This document shows, piece by piece, positions 53,783 through 62,667 of a stretch of DNA of 64,000 bases. The stretch is taken from contig NZ_JBEWZI010000007.1 in the NCBI RefSeq assembly GCF_040566545.1, positions 124,001-188,000 on the forward strand. Reading direction: 5' to 3'. Every line of letters begins with the position of its first letter. The stretch's first letter is position 1. This DNA comes from Uliginosibacterium flavum (GTDB lineage: Bacteria; Pseudomonadota; Gammaproteobacteria; Burkholderiales; Rhodocyclaceae). The notes beneath the pieces were generated by a model. It made no database searches. It worked only from the letters and a program-made list of their open reading frames with translations, and was not told the DNA's origin. Both the position numbers and the translations under genes were made by a program.

Positions 53783-54229
53783 ATGAAAACAGGATTTCGC
53801 CTCGTTTTCCGTGGTGGGGTTTGCAGCCGCACACTGCCGGAAAACGAAGTCCGCGCAGCCATCGCGCGGGTTTTAAAGCTCGACGATGAACAGATCGCCC
53901 AGCTGTTCGCCGACCAAGTCTTCACGCTGGACAAGGCGTTCGATCAGGCCAGCGCCCTCAACTGCGTGGCCTATCTGCAAAAGCTGGGACTGGATGTCGT
54001 TCTGGATCAACCACACAGCGCACACAATCCCCCCGCACCACAAGCCGCCGCCCGCTGGCTGAGTGACTCCGGTCTGGGTAGTGGTTTCACCCAGACCCAG
54101 CTCAACATGGCGCGCGCCGAGGAGCTGCTACAAGGTTTCGCACCGGATGCAGATGCCCGTCCGCCCTTCGCTGGCGCGGATGTAAACCAAGCTGGCAGCG
54201 CAACGCCCACAAACGACGCTACGAAGTAG
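53783..54229 (+). CDS. Tandem paralogue 3, lacking the zinc knuckle
   Basis: The 148-residue protein has the N-terminal domain in diverged form (FRLVFRGGVCSR, IAQLFADQVFTLDKAF, YLQKLGLDVVLD) and the central FTQTQLNMARAEELLQG. It ends soon after, without the CxxCG..H tail. It is therefore a shortened family member or one that lost its C-terminus. The following radical SAM gene begins 163 bp downstream. Confidence 0.72.
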   Translation: MKTGFRLVFRGGVCSRTLPENEVRAAIARVLKLDDEQIAQLFADQVFTLDKAFDQASALNCVAYLQKLGLDVVLDQPHSAHNPPAPQAAARWLSDSGLGSGFTQTQLNMARAEELLQGFAPDADARPPFAGADVNQAGSATPTNDATK

Positions 54230-54286
54230 GCAGATCCCACTGGCACAGGCCGTAGAATGGCGGCTTCCGCCCTGTTTTCACGCCCT

Positions 54287-54390
54287 ATTCCAATTCCAGA
54301 TAGAGACGAGACGCGAAGACGAGCCGCTGACAGTGCTATGGCACGGCAAGGCGAAGTCGACAAAGTATCGTTTCTATCTGGAATTGGAAT
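54287..54390. repeat. 104-bp inverted-repeat element at the radical SAM start
   Basis: ATTCCAATTCCAGATAGA... (54287-54309) and its near-complement (54368-54390) agree in 22 of 23 positions around a 58-bp centre. The right arm ends two bases before the ATG of the next gene. It could be a MITE-like element or a regulatory structure in the 5' leader. Confidence 0.8.
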
Positions 54391-54391
54391 T

Positions 54392-56296
54392 ATGTCTGTC
54401 ACTCCTCAACGCGTCCTTGCTGTCATCCCGCCGATGACGCAGCTGAACACGCCCTACCCTTCAACGGCCTACCTGACCGGCTTCCTGCGCACGCAGGGCG
54501 TCGACGCCGTGCAGGAAGACCTGGCCATCGCGCTGGTGTTGCGCCTGCTCTCGCCGGCCGGGCTGGATGAAATCCGCACGCAGATAGAAACCACGCTGGC
54601 GAAATCGCGCAGCGCGAATGTCGCCGCCTTCCTCGAAAATTTCGCCGCCTACCGCGCCAGCATCGGCCCGGTGATCGCCTTCCTGCAGGGTCGCGATTCG
54701 ACCCTGGCCTATCGCATCTGCGGCGGCGCCTACCTACCCGAGGGCAGCCGTTTCGATTCGCTGGATGCCTACGTCGATCCCGATGGGGGCGACCCGCTGG
54801 CCTGGGCCTTCGGCTCGCTGGGCCTGCAGGATCGCGCCCGCCATCTGGCCACGCTGTATCTGAATGATCTGGCCGACGTGATCCGCGAAGGCGTCGACGC
54901 GCGCTTCGAGTTCGTGCGCTATGCCGAATCGATTGCCATGGCGCAAGCGACTTTTGAACCCTTGGCCGCCGCGCTGGCTGCGCCCGAGAATCTGATCGAC
55001 GCGACACTGAAAACCCTCACGCTGGACGCGCTGGCCCGTCACCAGCCGCAAGTCGTGCTGATCTCCGTGCCCTTTCCCGGCACGGTGTACGCGGCCTTTC
55101 GCATCGCCCAGACGATCAAGGCGCACGACCCGGCGATCACCGTGGTGCTCGGCGGCGGCTTCGCCAATACCGAGCTGCGCGAACTGACGGAACCGCGCGT
55201 CTTCGACTATTTCGATTTCATCACCCTGGACGATGGCGAGCGCCCGACCCTGGCGCTGCTCGAACACTTGCGCGGCAAGCGTGGCAATGGCCGTCTGGTA
55301 CGGACCTTCCTGCGCAAAGACGGTGCGGTCAGCTACGTGAATTTCCCCGAGCCGGACGTGCCCTTTGCGGAAGTCGGCGCACCCACCTGGGACGGTCTGC
55401 CGATTGACCGTTACCTCTCCGTCATGGACATGCTGAACCCCATGCATCGCCTGTGGAGCGACGGACGCTGGAACAAGCTGACCGTGGCACATGGCTGCTA
55501 CTGGAAAAAATGCAGCTTCTGCGACGTAAGTCTGGATTACATCTCGCGTTACGAAACGGCCAACGCCGAGATCCTCGTGGACCGCATCGAGGCGATCATC
55601 GCCGAGACGGGCCAGACCGGCTTTCACTTCGTCGACGAAGCTGCGCCGCCCAAGATGCTGCGCGCATTGGCCGAAGAGCTGCAGCGCCGCAATCTGGCGA
55701 TCACCTGGTGGGGCAACATCCGCTTCGAGAAATCCTTCACCCCAGAGCTCGCCGAACTGCTTGCGCAGAGCGGCTGCATCGCCATTTCCGGCGGGCTGGA
55801 GGTGGCCTCGGACCGCCTGCTCACGCTGATGCAGAAAGGCGTTTCGGTCGATCAGGTCGCGCGCGTCACGCATGCTTTTGCCGAGGCCGGCATCCTCGTG
55901 CATGCCTACCTGATGTACGGCTTCCCGACTCAGACCGTGCAGGACACGGTGGATGCGCTCGAATACGTGCGCCAGCTGTTCGAGGCCGGCTGCATCCAGT
56001 CCGGTTTCTTCCACCGTTTCGCCTGCACCGTGCATTCGCCGGTCGGCAAGAACCCACAGGATTACGGCATCCAGCTGGTGCCGCTGCCGCCGGTGAGCTT
56101 CGCCAAGAACGACATCCGCTTCATCGACCCGACCGGCGTGGACCACGATGAGCTGGGTCGCGCCCTGACCAAGGCGCTGTACAACTTCATGCACGGCATC
56201 GAGCTGGGGCGCGACGTGCGCTCGTGGTTCGAAATGCGCGTGCCACGGCCACAGGTGGCGAAGAATTTCATTGTGCGGGCGCTGGCAGATCGCTGA
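54392..56296 (+). CDS. B12-binding-type radical SAM protein
   Basis: The 634-residue protein has an N-terminal cobalamin-binding-like Rossmann region (PQVVLISVPFPGTVYAAFR, VLGGGFANTELREL). A radical SAM barrel follows (about 350-580), with GCYWKKCSFCD. The cluster cysteines are spaced CX4CX2C, unlike the usual CX3CX2C but shared with some B12 radical SAM families. GGLEVASDRLLTLMQKGV and YLMYGFPTQT are typical barrel strands. The DxHxxG cobalamin motif is not obvious. Substrate unknown. The ATG at 54392 is used, since the upstream open frame runs through the inverted-repeat element. Confidence 0.85.
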   Translation: MSVTPQRVLAVIPPMTQLNTPYPSTAYLTGFLRTQGVDAVQEDLAIALVLRLLSPAGLDEIRTQIETTLAKSRSANVAAFLENFAAYRASIGPVIAFLQGRDSTLAYRICGGAYLPEGSRFDSLDAYVDPDGGDPLAWAFGSLGLQDRARHLATLYLNDLADVIREGVDARFEFVRYAESIAMAQATFEPLAAALAAPENLIDATLKTLTLDALARHQPQVVLISVPFPGTVYAAFRIAQTIKAHDPAITVVLGGGFANTELRELTEPRVFDYFDFITLDDGERPTLALLEHLRGKRGNGRLVRTFLRKDGAVSYVNFPEPDVPFAEVGAPTWDGLPIDRYLSVMDMLNPMHRLWSDGRWNKLTVAHGCYWKKCSFCDVSLDYISRYETANAEILVDRIEAIIAETGQTGFHFVDEAAPPKMLRALAEELQRRNLAITWWGNIRFEKSFTPELAELLAQSGCIAISGGLEVASDRLLTLMQKGVSVDQVARVTHAFAEAGILVHAYLMYGFPTQTVQDTVDALEYVRQLFEAGCIQSGFFHRFACTVHSPVGKNPQDYGIQLVPLPPVSFAKNDIRFIDPTGVDHDELGRALTKALYNFMHGIELGRDVRSWFEMRVPRPQVAKNFIVRALADR

Positions 56297-56313
56297 TCGC
56301 GAGTCGGAACGGC

Positions 56314-56436
56314 GCGAGTCGCAAGTCGCAAGTCGCCAAACCCAAAATCAAAAATCAAAAACCCAACCCTCACCCCGACTCGCGACTTGCGACTCGCGAC
56401 TTGCGACTTGCGACTTGCGACTCGCGACTTGCGACT
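56314..56436. repeat. Heptamer-rich inverted repeat before rsmD
   Basis: A 23-bp arm (56314-56336, GCGAGTCGCAAGTCGC...) is exactly complementary to 56403-56425. The right side (56376-56436) is a run of GCGACTT/GCGACTC heptamers, the same unit as at 571-596. The long A/C-rich loop holds no gene. Confidence 0.8.
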
Positions 56437-56482
56437 CACGGCGTGCGAAAATGCGCGACTCATTCGCTGACGGATTACTCTC

Positions 56483-57034
56483 TTGAGCAAAGTTCGCATC
56501 GTGGGCGGCACGCACCGCTCGCGCCTTATCGACGTTGCCGACGCCATCGGCCTGCGCCCGACGCCGGATCGCGTGCGCGAAACCCTGTTCAACTGGCTGG
56601 GCCAGGATCTGGACGGATTGCGCTGTCTGGACCTGTTTGCCGGTACGGGCGCGCTCGGGTTCGAAGCGGCTTCGCGCGGCGCGGCCAGCGTAGTGATGGT
56701 GGAATCCGCAGCCAAGGTGATGGCACATTTGCGCAGCGCCAATGCCCAGCTGCAGTTCAGCAACGTGCGGATTCAAGCCGGTGATGGTCTGAAGTTCCTG
56801 CAGGCCACACCGCTGCAGTTCGATCTGGTGTTTCTCGACCCGCCTTACCGTCAGGGCTGGCTGGACCGCCTGGCGCCGCATCTGGCGCGCGTACTGGCGC
56901 CCGGCGCGCGGGTGTATGTCGAGGCCGAAGAGGCCGTCGACAGCCTGGCGGCTCTGCATCTTCTGAAGTCCGGCAAGGCAGGTCAGGTACACTACCGGCT
57001 GTTCAGCCAAACCGCAGCAGGAGATTCCGCATGA
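56483..57034 (+). CDS. rsmD: 16S rRNA (guanine(966)-N2)-methyltransferase
   Basis: Methylates G966 of 16S rRNA using SAM. The 183-residue protein begins (TTG start) with VRIVGGTHRSRLI, then RPTPDRVRETLFNWL, the SAM loop LDLFAGTGALGFEA and the catalytic DPPY. Its stop overlaps the coaD start (ATGA), and the pair is conserved in many bacteria. Confidence 0.94.
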   Translation: MSKVRIVGGTHRSRLIDVADAIGLRPTPDRVRETLFNWLGQDLDGLRCLDLFAGTGALGFEAASRGAASVVMVESAAKVMAHLRSANAQLQFSNVRIQAGDGLKFLQATPLQFDLVFLDPPYRQGWLDRLAPHLARVLAPGARVYVEAEEAVDSLAALHLLKSGKAGQVHYRLFSQTAAGDSA

Positions 57035-57519
57035 ATCCACGCATCGCCGTTTACCCCGGCACCTTCGACCCGCTCACGCGGGGCCACGAAGATCTGGTGC
57101 GCCGCAGTGCACGGATCTTCGATCACATCATCCTTGGCGTGGCCGCCAGCAGCGGCAAGAATCCCCTGTTCTCGCTGGCCGAGCGGGTCGAGATCGCCCA
57201 CGAAGTTCTGGCAGATCAACCGAACATCGAGGTGCTGGGCTTCTCCGGACTGCTGATCGATTTCGTACGCGAGAAAAGGGCGGGGGTAATCGTACGCGGG
57301 CTGCGTGCGGTGTCCGACTTCGAATATGAGTTTCAGATGGCGGGCATGAACCGTCGTCTGCACCCGGACGTGGAGACCATGTTCCTCACGCCCGGTGAGG
57401 AAAACATGTTTCTCTCCGCCACCATGGTGCGCGAAATCGGCTTGCTCGGCGGCGACGTGAGTACCTTCGTGCAGCCCTGCGTGACCGAACGCATCCGCCA
57501 GAAACTGGCGCAACGCTAA
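57031..57519 (+). CDS. coaD: Phosphopantetheine adenylyltransferase
   Basis: Penultimate step of CoA synthesis, making dephospho-CoA. The 162-residue protein has PGTFDPLTRGH (the (T/H)xGH nucleotide motif), VRGLRAVSDFEYEFQMAGMNR and the ISSTxVRE-like FLSATMVREI. With coaX and coaE earlier in the window, three steps of the pathway are covered. Confidence 0.95.
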   Translation: MNPRIAVYPGTFDPLTRGHEDLVRRSARIFDHIILGVAASSGKNPLFSLAERVEIAHEVLADQPNIEVLGFSGLLIDFVREKRAGVIVRGLRAVSDFEYEFQMAGMNRRLHPDVETMFLTPGEENMFLSATMVREIGLLGGDVSTFVQPCVTERIRQKLAQR

Positions 57520-57547
57520 ACCCATTTAAACGACAGGAAATATCAGC

Positions 57548-57796
57548 ATGTCCCTGATAATCACCGACGACTGCATCAACTGCGATGTGTGCGAGCCGGA
57601 ATGCCCGAACAACGCCATCTCGCAAGGCGAGGAAATCTACGAGATCGATCCGGACAAGTGCACCGAATGCGTCGGCCATTACGACGAGCCGCAATGCCAG
57701 CAGGTCTGCCCGGTGGATTGCATTCCGCACAACCCGGACATGGTGGAGAGCGCCGATCAGCTGATGGCCAAGTTCATCAAGCTGACGCAAAAGTAG
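57548..57796 (+). CDS. fdx: YfhL-type 2[4Fe-4S] ferredoxin
   Basis: The 82-residue ferredoxin has two cluster motifs: CINCDVCEPECPNNAI and CTECVGHYDEPQCQQVCPVDCI. The insertion in the second motif is characteristic of the Allochromatium/YfhL type. An acidic C-terminal helix follows. It lies 28 bp after coaD, a common betaproteobacterial arrangement, and is closed by a terminator. The electron partner is unknown. Confidence 0.93.
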   Translation: MSLIITDDCINCDVCEPECPNNAISQGEEIYEIDPDKCTECVGHYDEPQCQQVCPVDCIPHNPDMVESADQLMAKFIKLTQK

Positions 57797-57940
57797 CAGG
57801 GTGCGCATTGCGCACCATTCCCACTCCGTGATCACCACCCGGACCGCGTGCGCGGTGCGAACCCTACGCCGAGCGGCATGCAGCCTTACTCTCCACGGAA
57901 CATGCCGGTACAGGCTTGCTGGGTGCGCCTTTTCGAACAT

Positions 57941-57980
57941 GCACACTGAAGAAGTCCGTCCAGAGCGGCTCTTCAGGCAG
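57941..57980. repeat. CTGAAGAG-family palindromic repeat
   Basis: CACTGAAGAAGTCC and GAGCGGCTCTTCAGGCAG form the two arms, directly beside the terminator. Just after the ferredoxin gene, GGTGCGCATTGCGCACC (57800-57816) is an 8-bp inverted repeat. Confidence 0.6.
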
Positions 57981-57985
57981 GAAAC

Positions 57986-58014
57986 AAAAAAACCGGGCAG
58001 CGCCCGGTTTTTTT
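57986..58014. terminator. Bidirectional Rho-independent terminator
   Basis: A perfect 13-bp stem (57986-57998 with 58002-58014; core ACCGGGC) and a three-base loop, with A-run and T-run on opposite sides. It separates the convergent ferredoxin and dynamin-like genes. Confidence 0.93.
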
Positions 58015-58031
58015 GTTGAATCGCCGGAAGC

Positions 58032-59993
58032 TCAAGCCGCCAGTTCGTCCTCGCGGCGCGGACTGCCCAACGATGCGCCCAGGGCGATTTCGATCACGCC
58101 ACGCATCGCGTCAATTTCTTCGACCTGACGCAGCAGCGCGCCTTCGGCCTGCATCAATTCCTTGATGCGTTCTTCCAGCGTGCCGGTGGCTTCGTGCACG
58201 CGCTTGACGCTTTCCAGGCGGCGTTTGAGTTGCAACTGGTATTCGCGCACCTGCGTTTCCAGCGGCGACATCACCACGCGCAGCCATTGTTCGACATCGC
58301 GGTTGGCGATTTCGAAAGTCTTGCGCGCTTCGAGCGCCACGGTTTCAAAGAAACGCTGGGTCAGCGTGCCTTTGGTGTGCGTCACCATCGAGGCGAGGGT
58401 ATTGATTTCCTCGTTGAAGGCGTTCTCCAGCCGCAGGATGTCACGCTCGTAACGCATGGTCGAAAAGCTGTTCGGCGGCGCCAGCTTGAGGCCGTGCTCC
58501 ACCGCGAAGCGCTTGTACATGGCATCCAGCATGTTGCTGATTTCGCTGATGTCCGTCGCTGAATTACGCAGCTTGCCGCGCAGGGTTTCGAAGAACTCCT
58601 GCATGGCCGTGCGCAGATCGCGCGAGAAGGTCGCGCCACCCATGGCGTCGCGCGTGCGGCGGGTTTCGGAACGCACCGCATCCATGCCGATGTGCGAGAA
58701 CACCTTGTTCGACAGACTGGTGAACACGCTGCGCACCGCGTGGTATTTCTGCAAGCCACGGTCGAACTCGTCTTTCTCGGTGCGCACCTTGCGCATCATG
58801 TATTCGATGACGCTCTGATTCTTGCCGCGCAGATCCGCCATTTCCTTGAGCTGCTCGCGCAGGCCGATCAAGCGCGTGTGCAACAACTCGCTGGCACGAC
58901 GGATGATTTCGCCGGTTTCGAGCAAGGCGTTTTCGCGGATGATCTGCTGACGCGTGGGCAGCAATTCGGTGGACAGGGCCGCTTCCAGCGAGCCGATGCG
59001 CGAACGCTCCAGCAAGGCTGCGTCCTGGCTCACCTTGGCGAGCAAAGCTTTTTGCGCGGAAACCGGGAAGACCAGATCCTCGGGGATTTCCAGGGTGCTG
59101 GCGACCGAGCGCACCTGCTTGCTGATCTCGGCATTGATCTCGGTTTCGGAACGCAGACCGTCCCACAAACCGTCGATCTTGTTGAGCACCACCACGCGAC
59201 CATGGCGCTGAGTACGCCCGACATTGACGTGACGCTGCCAGACCTGCAGATCGCTGTGGGTAACGCCGGTATCGGCGGCCAGAATGAAAAGGACGGCATG
59301 CGCACTGGGCAGCAACGACAGGGTCAGTTCCGGCTCGGAACCAATGGCATTCAAACCCGGCGTGTCGATAATGACCAGGCCCTGTTCCAGCAAGGGGTGC
59401 GGAAACTGCACGATGGCGTGGCGCCAGCAGGCAATCTCGATCATTCCGTTCGCATCAGGCTTGGTGCCCTCGACGCCGGTGTCGTCGACCGCGAAACCGA
59501 GCTCCTCGGCTTTTTCGCGCGGCACCATACGGGTTTCGCCGACGCGCGCAAAGGCGCGTTGCAGGCTTTCGGCGTCATCCAGAGCAATCGGCTCGAACAC
59601 CCATTCGGCCGGCATGCGGCGCAGGTCGGCCACGCTTTCCTGGCGATCACGGGTTTCAATCGGCAGCAGGCGTACGCCCGGCGTCTGGCCTGCTTCCCAC
59701 TGCAGCTCGGTCGGGCACATGGTGGTGCGGCCGGCGCTGGAAGGCAGGATGCGGCTACCGTAATGCGAGAAGAATACGGCGTTGATCAGTTCGGATTTGC
59801 CACGCGAGAATTCGGCCACAAAGGCGACAACCAGCTTGTCTTCCTTCAGACGTTCGAGCACGCACTGCAGGCGCAGATCGGTCTGTGCATCGCCGATGTC
59901 ATTGTGGTTCAGCCAGCCGCGCAGGTGCTGCACGGCATTGCCGACATCGGCACGCCAACGGGTGTATGCGGAAAAACTGTCAATCAGCGCCAT
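58032..59993 (-). CDS. Dynamin-like GTPase
   Basis: The 653-residue protein has a dynamin-type GTPase domain. G1 is EFSRGKSELINA (61-72), where the first Gly of the usual GxxSxGKS is Glu-Phe; the switch I Thr lies in GRTTMCP. G3 is IIDTPGLNA and G4 VVLNKIDG. Long helical stalk segments follow (about 330-640). Bacterial dynamin-like proteins remodel membranes under stress or phage attack; no partner gene is adjacent. The ATG at 59993 is chosen because AGGAG precedes it; codons further upstream (to 60083) are unlikely. Confidence 0.87.
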   Translation of the reverse strand: MALIDSFSAYTRWRADVGNAVQHLRGWLNHNDIGDAQTDLRLQCVLERLKEDKLVVAFVAEFSRGKSELINAVFFSHYGSRILPSSAGRTTMCPTELQWEAGQTPGVRLLPIETRDRQESVADLRRMPAEWVFEPIALDDAESLQRAFARVGETRMVPREKAEELGFAVDDTGVEGTKPDANGMIEIACWRHAIVQFPHPLLEQGLVIIDTPGLNAIGSEPELTLSLLPSAHAVLFILAADTGVTHSDLQVWQRHVNVGRTQRHGRVVVLNKIDGLWDGLRSETEINAEISKQVRSVASTLEIPEDLVFPVSAQKALLAKVSQDAALLERSRIGSLEAALSTELLPTRQQIIRENALLETGEIIRRASELLHTRLIGLREQLKEMADLRGKNQSVIEYMMRKVRTEKDEFDRGLQKYHAVRSVFTSLSNKVFSHIGMDAVRSETRRTRDAMGGATFSRDLRTAMQEFFETLRGKLRNSATDISEISNMLDAMYKRFAVEHGLKLAPPNSFSTMRYERDILRLENAFNEEINTLASMVTHTKGTLTQRFFETVALEARKTFEIANRDVEQWLRVVMSPLETQVREYQLQLKRRLESVKRVHEATGTLEERIKELMQAEGALLRQVEEIDAMRGVIEIALGASLGSPRREDELAA

Positions 59994-60113
59994 ACGAGGC
60001 TTCTCCTGGTCTTGCTGTTCTGGACAGCCCGTGCACGGGCTGAGCACATATTCTGAAAGGGTAGCATACCCCAATGCAATCAAGGCTTTGGCCTGTGATT
60101 GCAGAATTCACAT

Positions 60114-60929
60114 TTACTTGCGCTGACAGCGCGGGCAATAGAAGCTGGCGCGCTGCCCCATCACAAGGCGCCGGATCGGGCTGGCGCAGACGCGACAGGG
60201 CTCGTCATCACGGCCATAGACAAAGTATTGCTGCTGAAAATAGCCCGCCGAGCCGTCGCTATGAACGAAATCGCGCAGGCTGCTGCCACCGGCCGCGAGC
60301 GCGTCTTGCAGGGTTTCGCGGAGACAACTCGCGAGCCGCTCGCAACGCGCTTTCGAGAGCTTGCCGGCCGGCGTCTGCGGATGGATACGCGCCCGAAACA
60401 GGCTTTCAGACGCATAAATATTGCCGACACCCACCAGCAGGTGGCCGTCCATGATCAGCAGCTTGATCGGCGTTGCGCGCCCCCGGCACAAGCCCTGCAG
60501 GGCAGCGCCATCAAAGCCGGGCTCCAGCGGCTCGAGGCCCAGACGCGCCAGCAGCGGGTGTGCTGCGGCCGGATGATCCAGCCACAAAACCGCCCCGAAA
60601 CGCCGCGGGTCACGCAAACGCAGCGCCTGCGCGCCCACGACCAGATCGAAATGATCATGTTTCTCGGCCGGCAGGTCCGCCGCCACGATGCGCAAACTGC
60701 CGGACATGCCCAAGTGCAACAGCAGGCAGCCCTCGGCGAATTCCACCAGCAGATACTTGCCGCGCCGCCGCACCGCCAGCACAACCTGCCCCGGCAAGCG
60801 CTGCACCAGATCGTCCGGCACCGGGTAACGCAAACGTGGCTGACGCACCCGCACGGCAGTGACGCGCTGCCCGCACAGATGCGGCGCGATGCCCCTGCGC
60901 GTGATTTCGACTTCCGGCAACTCGGGCAT
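60114..60929 (-). CDS. mutM: Formamidopyrimidine-DNA glycosylase
   Basis: Excises 8-oxoguanine and formamidopyrimidines. The 271-residue protein starts MPELPEVE, so Pro2 (after Met removal) is the catalytic nucleophile and Glu3 assists. The helix-two-turn-helix YASESLFRARIHP and the C-terminal zinc finger (CRVCASPIRRLV to FYCPRCQ) are complete. It is divergent from the TPR-lolB-ispE unit. Confidence 0.95.
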   Translation of the reverse strand: MPELPEVEITRRGIAPHLCGQRVTAVRVRQPRLRYPVPDDLVQRLPGQVVLAVRRRGKYLLVEFAEGCLLLHLGMSGSLRIVAADLPAEKHDHFDLVVGAQALRLRDPRRFGAVLWLDHPAAAHPLLARLGLEPLEPGFDGAALQGLCRGRATPIKLLIMDGHLLVGVGNIYASESLFRARIHPQTPAGKLSKARCERLASCLRETLQDALAAGGSSLRDFVHSDGSAGYFQQQYFVYGRDDEPCRVCASPIRRLVMGQRASFYCPRCQRK

Positions 60930-61015
60930 TTGGCGTGGGTCTGATGTTGTTGAAGAGGCAAAACTCTACACTGCTGCTAACATCCCTGACACAAGTCCTC
61001 ACAACAGAGAGAATC

Positions 61016-62653
61016 ATGTCATCCCCCTTCTGCCTGCGCCCGCTGCTATTCGTTCTCGGCTGTGCCACCGCCTTAAGCGGCGCGGGCATTGCCTGTGCAG
61101 ATACCCCTCCTGCAAAGGCCGAGCCGGCGCCGGTCTCCAAGCCACGTCCGCCGCTGTCCAGCCCTCAGCTCCTGCTGCAACTGATGGTCAGCGAAATTGC
61201 CTATGCGCGTGGCGACCTGGAAACAGCGCTGGCCGGCTACGGCGATCTGGCCAAACGCTCGGACGATCCGCGCATCAGCCAGCGCGCCAATGAGATCGCC
61301 ACCACCAGCATCCTGCTCAACGCCTCCGGCAAACCGGCTGAAGCCGAAGCGGCGATCAAGGCGGCACTGGCACGTCAGGAAGCCACGCGTGGCACGCTGC
61401 TGCTGCAATTGCCGGGCATCTTTGCGCGCAGCACGGATAAAGTTGCCACCGCCCGGATCATCGAACGCCTGAGCACGCCCTACCTGAGCCTGCCCGAAGC
61501 TCACCTCGCCCGTGCCCAGGCCGAACTGGATGCCGGCAATGCCGCCGCCGCCCACGCCGCAGCGGGCGAAGCACTACGCCTCAAGCCCGACCTGGAACGC
61601 GCCGCCTTGCTGCAGGCACAGAGTGCGCCACCCGATCAGCTAAAAACCAGCATGGAGGCGCTCGGAGCCTTCGGCCAACGCCATCCACAAGCCCTCGACG
61701 CGCGCCTGAATTACGCCCGCTGGCTGGCCGTTGAGAAACGCAGCAAGGAATCCACCGAGCAATATCAGAAAATGCTCAGCGAGTTCCCGGACAACGATGC
61801 CCTGGCTTTCGCCATCGTCGGCATTGCGGCGCAGGCCGAAGATCTGGCGACCGCCGAACGCCTGCTGACGCGGCTGGTACAGCGCGGCTGGGGCGAAGTC
61901 GAACGCCTGCGCCTGCTGCTGGGCGAAGTACAAACCGAACGCGGTCGCCGTGATGAAGCATTGCAGACCTTCGAAAACGTGCGCCCCGGCGCGCATTTCG
62001 TGAATGCACAGGTAGCCAAAGCACGCCTGCTCGCCGCCCAGGGAAAGACCGACGAGGCCGTACAAAGCCTGCACGAAGCAGGGGCGCGTAGCGCCGAGTC
62101 GCTTACCGCGCTGCAGTCTGCCGAAGCTCAGTTATTGCGCCAGCTTGGCAAGCAGGAAGCCGCCAGCAAGGTGTTACAAGCCCTGCTGGCCCGTGAACCG
62201 GACAACATTGAGGCGCTCTATGACGCCGCCTTGCTGGCAGAGCAAATGGGGCAACCGGCGCAAATGGAACAAGGCTTGCGCCGCGTCATCGTGCTCAAAC
62301 CCGACCATGCTCACGCCCTCAATGCGCTGGGTTATTCCTTCGCGGATCGCAATATCCAGCTGGACGAAGCCGAGCAGCTGCTGAGCAAGGCAATCAAACT
62401 GGCACCGGATGACGCCGCCATTCTCGACAGCGTCGGCTGGCTGCATTTTCGCCAGGGCAAGCTGGCAGAATCGCTCGCAACCCTGCAACGCGCCTATGCC
62501 AAATTCCCTGACGCAGAGGTGGCCGGCCATCTGGTCGAAGTCCTGTGGGCCAGCGGAGAGCAAGATGCCGCGCGCAAGCTGATGAATGAAGCCCTCAAGA
62601 CCAGCCCGGCCAGCGTGCCACTCAAAGCCCTGTCGGCCCGCCTCGGCCTGTGA
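61016..62653 (+). CDS. TPR-repeat periplasmic protein
   Basis: The 545-residue protein has an N-terminal signal peptide (about residues 1-28, ending ACA-DT). It consists of at least nine tetratricopeptide-like helical pairs; the clearest are ALNALGYSFADRNIQLDEAEQLLSKAIKLAPDD (split by eye into two helices) and SVGWLHFRQGKLAESLATLQ. This family is regularly found just upstream of lolB in betaproteobacteria and may help envelope assembly. The ATG at 61016 is chosen because it gives a proper signal peptide. It ends by overlapping the lolB region. Confidence 0.85.
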   Translation: MSSPFCLRPLLFVLGCATALSGAGIACADTPPAKAEPAPVSKPRPPLSSPQLLLQLMVSEIAYARGDLETALAGYGDLAKRSDDPRISQRANEIATTSILLNASGKPAEAEAAIKAALARQEATRGTLLLQLPGIFARSTDKVATARIIERLSTPYLSLPEAHLARAQAELDAGNAAAAHAAAGEALRLKPDLERAALLQAQSAPPDQLKTSMEALGAFGQRHPQALDARLNYARWLAVEKRSKESTEQYQKMLSEFPDNDALAFAIVGIAAQAEDLATAERLLTRLVQRGWGEVERLRLLLGEVQTERGRRDEALQTFENVRPGAHFVNAQVAKARLLAAQGKTDEAVQSLHEAGARSAESLTALQSAEAQLLRQLGKQEAASKVLQALLAREPDNIEALYDAALLAEQMGQPAQMEQGLRRVIVLKPDHAHALNALGYSFADRNIQLDEAEQLLSKAIKLAPDDAAILDSVGWLHFRQGKLAESLATLQRAYAKFPDAEVAGHLVEVLWASGEQDAARKLMNEALKTSPASVPLKALSARLGL

Positions 62654-62667
62654 CACAAGGATTGATT

